A program made the translations under genes and the position numbers. The notes beneath the pieces were generated by a model. It saw only the letters and a program-made list of their open reading frames with translations, had not been told where the DNA came from and made no database searches. From assembly GCF_019649055.1 (NCBI RefSeq), contig NW_026570288.1, positions 682,001 to 746,000 on the forward strand: DNA of 64,000 nt, given 5' to 3'. Origin of the DNA: Paramacrobiotus metropolitanus. Lineage: Eukaryota > Tardigrada > Eutardigrada > Parachela > Macrobiotidae. Of the stretch, positions 1 through 9,362 are shown in pieces (position 1 is the stretch's first letter; every line of letters begins with the position of its first letter).

Positions 1-876
1 TTGTGAATTTTACGGATTTTAAGCTTCAATTTTCTGATATTACACGGTTGGGAGAACTCAGTGGTATAAGCGCAGTAAAATAGCGGATTGAATGTGCCCT
101 TGCGGTATTTTGATTAAAGAAATTACCTATTGTGTTGATGGATTGTGAATTTATGGATTTTATTAGAGAATTTGTTCCTCTTCAGTTTTGAACACTTCCG
201 AATCGAAAGTGTTCGGCAATTGTCAATAAAACTTGACGTCGACGGTGTATTTCCGGTTATTTGTATAGTTTAACGTACTGAATGTATCCCAGCCGGGATA
301 GTAGCAGTAAAACTTGCGGGAGGAGTATATGTGCATAGAAATGCACTGTAAAATCGTAAAATAATTAGAAGTATAAAATGGTACACTTCCAGAACGAAGA
401 CGTATGGTAGATGGGAAGAAAAAGGACTTCCGAGCATTTCAGTGTAGCATGACACAGCATAATACAGAATCCTGTATTGTAGCGTAACGAAGTATGCAGC
501 AGGGGTACGAGTATACGGTAGAGAACCCAGCAATTTGGGGATGCATTTTACAAATCTCAGACGAATGTTTTCGTCTGTCAGATGTGAATTTAAGGTAGAG
601 AACTTAATTCTCTATCATCCTGAACTAAAAGGAAGGAGAGATTGGTAGTTTCTGAGTAGAAAACAGCGGTTTTGTAAAGAGCAGTGGTGTAGCGAGCTTA
701 GGCCCAATAAATCAGCTGTGTAATGTTTGCACAATCGCAATGTTGTGGTTTTCGGACTTCGAAATTTTTGAAATTTTAATACTTTTATTACTTCCGAGAT
801 TTTCGTTGTGTTCTGAGCAGTCTGCTCGTTTAATTTTTGAAATTTAGCACCTGGGAGTGCGATTGCACTGATTTTA
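1..876. other. No gene recognised; upstream flank
   Basis: I see no convincing coding region here. Around 50-76 there is a run resembling a tRNA A box (ACTCAGTGGTATAAGCGC), but no clear B box follows it. The sequence has the GTAGT/GCAGT-rich style of the rest of the left locus. Confidence 0.4.
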
Positions 877-1478
877 ATGATGGCAGCAGCGTTTCGTGCG
901 GATAAGAGCGGACAGGAGTTAATTGTCCCTATTCCTCGTCGTGTCAGACGTGTTGAGCCAGTTGAGAGCTCTGTTACGGAGAATGTTGTTGTTTTGCGAG
1001 CGGATGGCGAACCTGTTGATTCGCAGCGACCTGTGGCATGTCGCTCATGTGATCTGAAACGACGACATGATATCAGTGGTCTGGAGAGAGCGTTGGAAAA
1101 GCTCGAGAGCAGAACGCGGAAGTGGAGTGGCAACAACAGCCATCAGGTACGGGATACACCGTATTTAGGTACCCTCTTGTTGCCCTTGGTGTGTGTGTGT
1201 GGCAGCAGTTTTCAACTCTGCACATGTTTGTAGAACGCAGTCGGACCTGCGGTATGCAGGTTAAGGTCCCGCGTAACGTAACCACAAGGCGCTCAGCCAA
1301 GATGATTGCCGAGCGTGTTGAGCGTGCGGAGTGGTCAAGAGCAGCAACTGGAGGAGATGCGTGCCGCCACAAACCAGGCGAAGTGTACCGCACCCCATAC
1401 GGATATAAGGAGAATACAGACTCGACGAAGGAAGATGTGGATATCAAGCGAGCCAAGAAGGAGTCAAGAAGACTGTAA
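877..1478 (+). CDS. Unrecognised two-exon gene, 162 aa
   Basis: Exon 1 is 877-1146 (90 codons) and ends at the donor GTACGG. Exon 2 is 1260-1478 after the acceptor TATGCAG, and the join is in phase 0. The product begins MMAAAFRADKSG and is basic, with several Arg pairs such as PIPRRVRR and ISGLERALEKLESR. It has no signal peptide and no domain I know. The 113-base intron is typical of this window. Coding-like sequence continues past the stop in other frames (1479-2133), so this may be the intact front of a longer damaged gene. The start is the first ATG of the open frame. No family is assigned. Confidence 0.45.
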
Positions 1479-2133
1479 AGCGGCGAAGGCAGCCGAGCAG
1501 AAACCGAAGACGCTGGCCGAGTTGTCGGCTGAACTGTACAACAAAAGTACAAACCGGAGAAAGTCCGTGACGGAAAACAGAAATTCGCGTCAACTGTGCG
1601 AATTTGAAGGAAACTGAACTGGAGCCTATTGAAGATGCGGTCTGAATGATTCAAGTTTCCTAATTACTTGTCGGAGAGCTCAGCGTCTGAAGGTGAAAAA
1701 AAGCAATGGTGCAACGTTGTTTCCGTCGTGAGCCCGTGGCGATCAAACAGTTGGCAGATTCTGCCATGGAGAAGTTCCGCGTGCGCGCAACCACCTTGGA
1801 AAGATTCCGTTTTTTGGGCACTTACGGCAAGGGTCGTAACGCGATTGATTACGGATTACGGCAAGCGTGTGACTGCTCTGCCTGCGTTGACCAGGCGACC
1901 GGGAAAATGTATCGAGCGACTACCGTTTCCAAATTGCGGAGAAACGTGCTGAGGTCGGGTCGAAGTTGGTTCATGGGATCAATTACATCAAATCACCCGT
2001 AAGCCTCGTCGTACGATCGTCAATGATGAAAGCGTCTGCAGAATTTAGTTCGTGGAACAGCGCGCAAGATGCGGCCTGGGGAAATATGCCCTTTGATTAC
2101 CGTTCCACGAGCTGTTTGATAAGAAACCAAGAC
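1479..2133 (+). pseudogene. Coding-like stretch with repeated frame changes
   Basis: Protein-like segments follow one another in different + frames without usable splice sites between them. Examples are AEQKPKTLAELSAELYN near 1495-1545, NLKETELEPIEDAV ending about 1642, VQRCFRREPVAIKQLADSAM from 1706, and a basic segment with RKPRRTIVNDES near 2005. Each segment ends at a stop soon after the next begins. This is what a gene hit by several single-base indels looks like, or a gene in a poorly polished assembly. It probably belongs with the two-exon gene just upstream. Function is unknown. Confidence 0.35.
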
Positions 2134-2635
2134 TGATGAATTACGGACACTCTGTCGTTTTTTAGTCTGTTGGAAATGATAGAGTAACTCGATTTTTGTT
2201 GTTAATTGTTCTGGTTAAAATTTTGGTTAAATCCTCAGTGATAAAGGTGCTGTCGGTGAATAATTCACCTATTGAAGAGATACGTGGTGATTTGTTTACG
2301 GAAAAACTGTTGCTCTCGTAGTTGATTATTAGAAATAATGATAAATTCAGGCAATTTTTGGCGTTTCGTGGTTGAGTAATGTGGTTATAGGAATAAGTAT
2401 TACAGAAAATTTGTAGTATAGCGGCTAGTGTCAGCTCACCACCAAAGCTCACAATACTGAAAGAAAGCTAAGAAGAGAACGATAACAGACGTAAAACAAC
2501 TGGCATTAAAATTATAGGAAAATTTCACCTTTTGTAATTTAGCATAGGATTTATTTTTCATATAGCAGTATGAATTTCAGTAATTTTTTAGTAAATTCAT
2601 TAGCGTAGTTTAGAATTGTACTTTTAGTAACTGTG

Positions 2636-2728
2636 TAGTTGGCGCAGTGAGTGCGACCTTCGTGATATTTTCGCATTGCACACCAAGAGAAACTGGTATC
2701 AACTCTTCAAAATAATTTTTTGGCAGTA
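2636..2728 (+). ncRNA. Possible isolated Pol III-type unit
   Basis: An A-box-like run (TAGTTGGCGCAGTGAGTGCG) is followed about 55 bases later by GGTATCAACTC, which weakly resembles a B box. A T-run (ATTTTTTGG) comes next at about 2715. This is the order seen in the better units at 4.6-5.5 kb. It is a weak case on its own. Confidence 0.25.
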
Positions 2729-3045
2729 TTATTTTCAGTGGATGTATCTTGCAATTATTAACTCACGGAAAAGCCAGAATGTTATTATTTAGCAAAAATA
2801 TAATTTTATAGGAAATCAGTTTTTTATTTTGGCGGTATATGTAAACTTCGATTTTAGCGGTATGTAAAGTTGTAGAGCAGTGGCTCTATTGAACGAACGC
2901 ATCAGGAGTACTGAGAAATCTTATATGCAGAGCTGAAATTATGTAGTAGAAATTTCTTTTCTTTTGAGAAGCAGTAACGAGTTTTTGTAGTATTTTTGTG
3001 GAGAACAGTTTGTGTCAGAAAATCACAGAACATCAAAACTATAGT

Positions 3046-3091
3046 AGTACTGATGTTGGCGCCCCCGTGTCATCTCTCCACATCAGTTACT
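3046..3091 (+). other. Hairpin A of the TGGCGYCCC family
   Basis: The 5' arm AGTACTGATGT (3046-3056) pairs with the 3' arm ACATCAGTTACT (3080-3091), with one unpaired T at 3087. This gives 7 + 4 base pairs around a 23-base loop that starts TGGCGCCCCCG and ends CC. The same layout, with the same unpaired T, occurs at 4263-4319 and 12520-12565. Confidence 0.6.
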
Positions 3092-3565
3092 AGCTAATCA
3101 ATTATATTTTGTAATTGGTTATGTGTGCAGGAGATTTTCCTTTATTGACGGCGGAACATGTGGACTTTAGTAATTACTATAGGCAGAAGTAGTAGTACAG
3201 TGACTATAAGATAAATCTGTACAGTAGCGTTTAACGTATGTTCATGTCACAAGAAACTTGGCAGTAAGTCTTGAACAATTCTTTTTATCGAAAATAGTAA
3301 GAAAATATTATTGTGATAAATTTGCGGATTATGGATTTGTCAGAATTATGCAGTATTAATTTAGCGGCAGCAATGACGTTTATATGCTTCCTTATGGTCA
3401 GCGGTATGAGCTAGTTAGATTTCAGTACGACAGTCAGTATTGTGTGTCTTTGAGCGGCAGAATTCTTCAGTGTTGCAGTCTGAGTTTATGATACTTTTAG
3501 TGGCAGATTTTCGATTTGATTGCGGTGTTTTGAATCATTCCTTGTGTTGAGAATTTCTCGTTATC
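3092..3565. other. No gene recognised
   Basis: AT-rich spacer with several GCGGTATG and GCAGTAT words (for example near 3400). No open frame of note. It is probably the upstream region of the ORF at 3566. Confidence 0.4.
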
Positions 3566-3952
3566 ATGTCGAAACGTGGTGAGATTATCAAGCAGCACAA
3601 TGGTGCTCGAGCTCTCTTGTTTCCTGAGAACGCATTCGATGATCGCGTGAAAATGGCAGACAGTGTGAGAGAGCGTGTGATGGAAGATCTCTCCTCCAAA
3701 GTTCTCGATTGGCACGTGAAAGACGATTTGAAGAACGAACCTAATGCGGTGAAAGTTGCGGAGAAACCGAATGTGGAGACTGCGGTGCAGTCTCGTGAAG
3801 TTCCGAATGAAGCAGAGAAGACGATGACCAGTGGGTCTCAGCAGTCAACTATGAGTAAGGAAGAAGCGGACAAAGAGTTCTTTCGAAAGTACTATCGTCC
3901 GTATAATCTTCCGAAGCCGAGAATTGATCCTCATTTCCCTCATGGTTGGTAA
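3566..3952 (+). CDS. Unrecognised 128-aa protein
   Basis: This is a single uninterrupted ORF starting MSKRGEIIKQHNG. The product is charged and hydrophilic, with no signal peptide or membrane segment. The middle is rich in Lys, Glu and Val, and the C-terminal end is aromatic and Pro-rich (EFFRKYYRPYNLPKPR, then HFPHGW). A conserved-looking tail of this kind suggests a peptide docking motif, but I know no family for it. Hairpin A lies 475 bases upstream and hairpin B 311 bases downstream, so the ORF is bracketed by the two. The first ATG of the frame is used. Confidence 0.55.
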   Translation: MSKRGEIIKQHNGARALLFPENAFDDRVKMADSVRERVMEDLSSKVLDWHVKDDLKNEPNAVKVAEKPNVETAVQSREVPNEAEKTMTSGSQQSTMSKEEADKEFFRKYYRPYNLPKPRIDPHFPHGW

Positions 3953-4262
3953 TGGATATGCTTTTGTTTTTGTTCGGAGTTGTTTTTCTTGGTATTTTGT
4001 GATTTATCGGTGATAATAGCTTTTATTCAGAGATTTTAGAGAAATTCCCTTATGTTTGTGGAGCAGCATTTTACAACATTTCAGGTATTCTATTGGTGGA
4101 TTTTGCGGTGTTTTTGTTCGGTATTTAGTCGCAGATTTATTCAGAGGATTTATTAAAGCTTTATTTCGATAGTATTGGGCGTATTGTTTGATGGTGGATT
4201 AAAGCGGTGATTTCATGGTGCTTTAGTTGTCAGCGGTTAGCAGTGTGCGAACGTAATAACAG

Positions 4263-4319
4263 CGGCAGTGGTGGTGTTGGCGCCCCCCGGTACCAGCAAA
4301 CCTCACCATTCACTCGCCG
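4263..4319 (+). other. Hairpin B of the TGGCGYCCC family
   Basis: CGGCAGTGGTGGTG (4263-4276) pairs with CACCATTCACTCGCCG (4304-4319), leaving an unpaired T at about 4310 and a C at 4315. The loop begins TGGCGCCCCCCGG and ends CC. Compared with hairpins A and C, both sides of the stem have changed together (inner GGTG/CACC here, against GATG/CATC and AGTG/CACT). That supports a selected fold. Confidence 0.6.
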
Positions 4320-4384
4320 TCTGTAACACCAAAAATCCAGTAAACACAGGACAAAAAGCTAGAATTTTAAAATATGAGTAACTA

Positions 4385-4396
4385 TTATTGCACGAC
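4385..4396 (-). promoter_or_regulatory. 12-base word GTCGTGCAATAA, copy 1
   Basis: The exact 12-mer (TTATTGCACGAC on +) occurs three times in the first 16 kb, at 4385, 7615 and 15985. The other two lie upstream of minus-strand coding sequence, so an upstream promoter element read on the minus strand is possible. No gene is visible below this copy on the minus strand. Confidence 0.2.
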
Positions 4397-4485
4397 AATG
4401 GCGCGTAACCGTTCTTCCCAGTGAAATTGGGATGTAGGAAATGCGTATTCCAGTATGTAGAAGCAGTAATATTGTGGTATCGAAA

Positions 4486-4560
4486 TTTGTAGTGTAGTGG
4501 CGTGTGGTACCATCTCCACTTGTCGGTTTAGCCTTATTTTCAAATATCATTGGTAACTGA
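4486..4560 (+). ncRNA. tRNA-like unit 1, degenerate
   Basis: It carries TTTGTAGTGTAGTGGCGTG, which matches the 5' end and A box of tRNA-Val-type genes. The B box is poor (TTTTCAAATATC at about 4540). A TTTT run follows at about 4570. It is the first and weakest member of cluster I. Confidence 0.3.
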
Positions 4561-4605
4561 AACTTTAACTTTTCCAGGGTGCAGTGATATTTTTATTTCG
4601 GTGAA

Positions 4606-4713
4606 ACTCGTAGTGGCCTAGTTGCTGAGAGATCTCGCTGTAGTTAATCAATACAAATAGTGTTAGCGATGATCGGAGTTCAAATCCTGATTTTTGAATT
4701 TTTTGTTTCGTAG
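4606..4713 (+). ncRNA. tRNA-like Pol III unit 2
   Basis: CTCGTAGTGGCCTAGTTGC forms a good A box of the Ser/Leu tRNA type. About 60 bases on, GGAGTTCAAATCC forms a good B box whose ends can pair (GGA/TCC). TTTTT and TTTTTT runs follow at once (4700-4709), as expected for a Pol III terminator. No full cloverleaf forms, so it is not a working tRNA. The A-B-terminator order resembles vault-RNA or tRNA-derived genes. The product is unknown. Confidence 0.5.
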
Positions 4714-4740
4714 CGTGTTTATTTGCAGTAGAATTATCAA

Positions 4741-4845
4741 ATTTCGTAGTAGTCGAGTGGTTATGAAGTGGCGCTACAGATCTGGATATTGTCATCGGTA
4801 GCAGTATAGCCATAGTTCAAAACCCGAGCAAGTTGTAATTTTTAC
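4741..4845 (+). ncRNA. tRNA-like Pol III unit 3
   Basis: TTTCGTAGTAGTCGAGTGG followed by TTATGAAG is the best A box of the cluster and resembles class II tRNAs (Leu/Ser), including the downstream AGATCTGG that recalls a Leu anticodon arm. The B box is AGTTCAAAACCC at about 4815. T-runs follow at 4835-4848. The T-stem is not complementary, so the promoter boxes are better kept than the tRNA fold. Confidence 0.5.
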
Positions 4846-4879
4846 TTTTCGGAGTGGATATTTTTAACATTATTATGAA

Positions 4880-4970
4880 ATGCGTAGTGTCCGAGTTGTT
4901 ATGCGGTAAAGGTGCACGGTACAAATAACTCTAAGGTATCCAGTTCGAGTTTGCGAGTAGTGTAAATTTT
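4880..4970 (+). ncRNA. tRNA-like Pol III unit 4
   Basis: The A box is in GCGTAGTGTCCGAGTTG followed by TTATGC. The B box is CCAGTTCGAGTTTG at 4940. The terminator-like TTTTT is at about 4963. The A-to-B spacing suits a class II tRNA with a variable arm. Confidence 0.5.
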
Positions 4971-5080
4971 TGCGGAATTATGTTTTTAGAAGTTTTAAAA
5001 TATTGCAGTAAAAACTCAATATGGTATTAGTAGCAGCAATTTTTCAGTATTAGCGGTGTTGTAGATTTGTAATTTTAGTA

Positions 5081-5190
5081 AACGTAGTGGCGCAGGGTAC
5101 ATGCATTACAGATCATAGTAATTTCTGTCAAATAGTAGGACAAGTAGGTTTCGAGTTCAAACCCGTGCTAGCAGTAAGATTTTCTTTTTG
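5081..5190 (+). ncRNA. tRNA-like Pol III unit 5
   Basis: The A box is in CGTAGTGGCGCAGGGTAC. The B box is CGAGTTCAAACCC at about 5152. TTTTCTTTTT follows at about 5177-5187. An AT-rich gap of about 110 bases separates it from unit 4. Confidence 0.5.
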
Positions 5191-5390
5191 CATTCAGTTT
5201 CGAGCAGATGAATGTCCTTTTATATTGGTGAATTGTAGGAATAATTTTATGAATTGTGAAATAAGTAGAAACTAGAGAATCTTTATGGTAGCAATTTATG
5301 GAGAATTGTTTTGGTAGTAATTGGCGATTTATGGTAGTCAGTTATACAGTAGCAGTTTAGGGCGTAGTAAATTACGGCATTTGTTGTGAA

Positions 5391-5500
5391 ATTTCGTAGT
5401 AGTGCAGCGGTAGCAGCGGTCGAACTATGTAACGCTGAGTCAGATTTTAAACGGCTTTACTTCCGTAGCACTTGTTCGATTCCCCTTAAGGGCGAACTTT
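5391..5500 (+). ncRNA. tRNA-like Pol III unit 6
   Basis: The A-box region is CGTAGTAGTGCAGCGGTAGC. The B box TTGTTCGATTCCCC at about 5473 matches the eukaryotic consensus GTTCRANTCC exactly. TTTTT follows at about 5492. The bases flanking the B box cannot form a T-stem, so this looks like a promoter, not a tRNA. Confidence 0.5.
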
Positions 5501-5828
5501 TTGCAAAACTTTGGCTTTATTTTTGTGTTTTCGGTATTCAGTAATTATTTTTATCAGTATTTACGGCGAAATCACTTGTGAAATTATGAAGCTCGTATTT
5601 GTGGTGATTATGCGGATAAGTTTTTCATACTTTGCAGACAGACAGTGTATTATTAGCGGCTTTGACAGCTTTAGCAGTATTATCAGCAGTTTTTCTTCGT
5701 ATTTTTATTCGATTTCGTAAACACGGAATTCTTCTTTCGTATTGAACATCGCGGCAGTATCAGAATACGCCAGAAAAGTAAAATCAAAATAGAACTTTTC
5801 ACCAGTGTTCATTGCAGTTGAACAGTAT

Positions 5829-7262
5829 TCACTCGGTAATTTGTGCAAATATACAGAATAAAATCGCAAAAGGCGATCTGAATAAAATTGAACGTAAATG
5901 TACAAGACGTAAGAGAAAAGATAAAAGAAATAAAATCAATACAGCAATACAGCAGACAAGATAAGGACTTTGTAATTCAGTCTTCTTGAAACGCTTAGCA
6001 GCAGGAGTTTTCAAATGCAGAGATCCATCAGGTTTACGTGAGAAAACCATAGCAACCGATTTTGGCACGTCTCCTCGTATTTCGGTTCCTGGTACATTAG
6101 GACGTTCAGCAATCACGGTAGTAGGATCGCGTAGCAGAGATAGCGTGTCCTCAGCAGTTTCGGTTTTTGGCAGTAGCGGAATAGGATTTGCGGCCAAGAG
6201 TCCACACAGAGGCATCGGCCCATGCATCGCAGCAGCATCAATTTTCATGGCAGTCTGACGCAGAACACTTTGAGCATCGGTTCCGAGATAAGGAATTCGT
6301 ACTTCGATAGTAGTTCCTTCGCGAGCGCAGCGATCACAGCCATGATTATGCTCTTGAACCAGCATTCCTGTAAATAATAGCAAATTAGTAGGAAATTAAT
6401 ATTTTATAAATTGCGGTTAAATCAGCGGAATTACGTAGGAATTAATTCAGTAGATATTTACACGGAAATGAAAAGTATGCGGAATTGTTTTAGTAGTTAG
6501 TACGGAAATAATACGCAGTAAATTATAGGTATTTATGCAGTAATTATTTATGCGGAAATAAGAGAATTAGTAAGAGGTCTATTATTTCAGCGGTTTTAAC
6601 AGATTTGTAAAGCTTTTGATCTTACCGACTCCTCGTACTAATTCGTCCGAAAGTCCTTGAGTTCGTCGATCTGTCATTTCGCGGTATACGATCGCACTCA
6701 CGAACTTGTCTCCTCCGATAGACATTAGGCATCCAATCTCCAGTAAGAAGCTTCTTTCCTTGTGGTAGTACTTGATCCAGTTGTGCAGACAGACAGTGTA
6801 TGTTGTTCGGATGACACGTTGAATCTCGAATTTCGTCATTGCGTATCCTCCTTCCTCCAGCGCAGTCAGAATAGCATTTCGCAGTTGCAATCGTGTGGTA
6901 ATTTCCTCGTTGCGATCTCGCTGAATTCGTGACGATACTTCCAGGAAACAACGTCCTTCTTTCACTCTTTTGCGTAGAAACCCAGAAGTCACAGCAGTCT
7001 CGATGTACTTGTCGATATTCAGCATGGTGAATTCATGATGTTCGTTGTGTAGAGTAGCCTTCAGATAATCAACATCCACGTAAAATCCAGAGTCGGTGTG
7101 GTGTCCAATGATAGTTCGGACAGCGAACTGAAAAGCTTCATGTAGTCGCATTCGTCGTGTATAAAATCTCGTAGTGTCACGATCGAAAATCTGTTCGATA
7201 CCAACATGCAATCCAGCAGGAGCAGTAGATAAGGAAGAAATGGCATTTAGCATAGCGGACAT
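5829..7262 (-). CDS. Unrecognised two-exon gene, 391 aa
   Basis: Exon 1 is 7262-6626, ending at the donor GTAAGA. Exon 2 is 6367-5829, starting after TTTACAG. The phases agree (1 + 2 bases make a Gly codon). The first half (exon 1) is a compact alpha/beta region with a repeated helix-rich pattern (RLHEAFQFAVRTIIG, then RLQLRNAILTALEEGG) that recalls winged-helix or LOTUS/OST-HTH domains; this is a weak resemblance only. Exon 2 has HNHGCDRCAREG (a possible metal site), a Pro-rich stretch and a hydrophobic C-terminal part (VCCIAVLILFLLSFLLRLVH) that could be a membrane anchor. It is the only minus-strand gene between 0.8 and 15.5 kb. The start is the first ATG of exon 1. Confidence 0.55.
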
Positions 7263-7887
7263 TTCAGTAGTTATAGGTCACACTTTAAGGAAATTAAACG
7301 TCTCAGTAATAATTCTGGTAGAAAAACGTATGAGGAAACAGAACTGAAAATTTTTCGGAAGCAGTGATGACTTTTATAGGCTTGCAACAGGAAATTGTGC
7401 AGTTTGCTCAGTGTATGTGTATATCGCCCTTGTATGGCAGTGTGTCAGTGCAACCCGTAGTACGTATGTTCTTCTCATGTATTGTACACCTTAGTTCTTT
7501 AGCGCGTATTTCAGTGCAGTTTTGCAGGTTGTATTCTCAGAATTATGGAATTGTCAGTTTTTGCGGTCAGATTTTCAGATTATCAGATCTTAAGTAGTAG
7601 GATATCTTTTGTCCTTATTGCACGACTTGCGCCCAAACGTGGTGTTTCAAATACGCGGAAATAACCTTCAGATTTAGGAAAAGTCAAATTTTACAGTAAT
7701 CTCAGTGTAATTAGTACTATGCGGTTAACCCTCGTGGTATGGCAGTTTCGTGTATCTATGCGTTGAGAGCGATGACAGTGGAGATTTACTGTGGTTTTTA
7801 ATTCAAAGAGATACCGACAGTGTTGTGATTTCGTCAGAGCAGTGAACTCTTTGTTGTGGTTTTTCGATTTTTGAACTTTGTGCAATT
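7263..7887. other. Spacer between divergent genes
   Basis: This lies between the minus gene (start 7262) and the plus gene (start 7888), so it should hold both promoters. The 12-mer GTCGTGCAATAA (minus) is at 7626-7615, followed on + by TTGCGCCCAAACGTGG. No coding sequence was accepted here. Confidence 0.35.
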
Positions 7888-8919
7888 ATGCCTCCTAAAG
7901 CGATTAAACGTATCCAGAAGCGTAAGAGGGAAACGAGTTCTTCTTCTTCTTCGTCTTCTTCTTCCAGTAGCAGCAGTTCGAATAGTTTTGACAGCAGTTC
8001 TAGTGGTAACTTTGCGGACGAATCGGAAATGTCTTTAATTTCGATCTCCAGTATTCCTTCGAATGAGTCAGATGTGACGGAAACTCAGAGACTTTTGACA
8101 GATGTTGATCCTTGTGCAGTTGATTATATTGTGAGAAAACCTGATCCTGAAATCGGTAATCGCAGTGACGTAGCAGATGTTGAGAGTGTGCACAGCGGCA
8201 ACTCCAGTGCAGGTCTTGAGAAATCAGCGGAAATGTTCGATTGTCATCAGGAAGACGGCAAACGTTATAAAGTGATATCTACGACTGATACTGAGAGTTT
8301 TACGACCTTGATCTCTACTCCCAGCGAAACGTGTGATGACGAGGATGAATTTGCGTCGTGTTCGACCGGTCCTTTACCTAATACAGCGGAGAGACTAGCT
8401 AACTTGGCGGATGTGAATGTTGAAGTTGAGTCAGATCGCAGTTCGGAATTTGAAGAGCAACCCATGGTGTATCACGAGAAAGCTCCTCCAAAACGTGATG
8501 AGAAAGGTAACATAGTCCTTCATCCTGGAACTCGTTTGTTTTTGGATGGCAAGCTGTATCATGCCGGAAAACTTATCAGTCTCAAGAAGTTTAACCATTT
8601 TGTGCGTAATATGTCCAGAGAACGGAATCGATATCTTAAAACTCAGTATTTGTTTGCTCATCCTGATTCGATTGAGAGTCTTAACTTGATTGCGCAGTTG
8701 CACCGGAAGAATGACAGCGTGGTTGATTTTCCGACGCGGATGATGTTCAATGGCGGGTTATTACATTCGCACCAGTTTGATAAACCTTCCCCAGCAGCAG
8801 TGCGGAAGAGGCAGCGGGAAACCAGCCCTGAAATTGTTGAAATTCCTTCTGTCGAGATGTCGCGTGAATCCTCTCTTGAAATTCCTATTCACTCTCGTAA
8901 GAAGCAGCGAACCTTTTGA
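7888..8919 (+). CDS. Ser-rich, likely nuclear protein, 343 aa
   Basis: This is a single long ORF beginning MPPKAIKRIQKRKRE. A nearly pure Ser tract covers about residues 17-45, followed by a long acidic, Ser/Thr-rich region to about residue 200. The ordered-looking part comes next (HPGTRLFLDGKLYHAGKLIS, then KKFNHFVRNMSRERNRYLK). The end is basic (IHSRKKQRTF). The basic clusters at both ends read as nuclear localisation signals, and the acidic middle suggests a disordered regulatory protein. I recognise no family. It lies 443 bases upstream of the RG-rich gene on the same strand. Confidence 0.6.
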   Translation: MPPKAIKRIQKRKRETSSSSSSSSSSSSSSSNSFDSSSSGNFADESEMSLISISSIPSNESDVTETQRLLTDVDPCAVDYIVRKPDPEIGNRSDVADVESVHSGNSSAGLEKSAEMFDCHQEDGKRYKVISTTDTESFTTLISTPSETCDDEDEFASCSTGPLPNTAERLANLADVNVEVESDRSSEFEEQPMVYHEKAPPKRDEKGNIVLHPGTRLFLDGKLYHAGKLISLKKFNHFVRNMSRERNRYLKTQYLFAHPDSIESLNLIAQLHRKNDSVVDFPTRMMFNGGLLHSHQFDKPSPAAVRKRQRETSPEIVEIPSVEMSRESSLEIPIHSRKKQRTF

Positions 8920-9362
8920 GCTTTTGTTGTCGATTAGCATTTGTTGTGTTTTTACTTGGAATGGTGTGTAGTATTACGGTACCCACGCGGAAATTATCTT
9001 TTGTTGTTTGCAGTCGTCGTATAGGAATGGTAGTATTTTTCGGTAGTATTTTTCGGCAGTATTTTTTCGCGGTATTTTCTAGTTGTTACTTTTGTTGTAC
9101 AGATCGGTGTATACGGTGGTATTTTTGTACTATGACGTATTTCACTTTGTATTCGTCGATTGGTGTTGTACAGTACGAATTGCGGATGTGCGGTTGTTTA
9201 GTCATTAAAACTCGTGAGCGTCTTAGCGCTAATGCGGTTGAAGTTTTGTAGTCAGAAATCAGTGTGTGGTTTGAGAACTTTGAATTCACTTTTGATTTTT
9301 ATTCGGTGATTTTATTTTTGCGACCTTTTTCATTTATTTCCTGGTTACTTTTGCTTGGCATT

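Noticed and set aside
615-1654. Long minus-strand frames of 173 and 193 aa
   Set aside because: They lie opposite the two-exon + gene, are low-complexity Ser/Arg/Leu, and have no splice logic. They are shadows.
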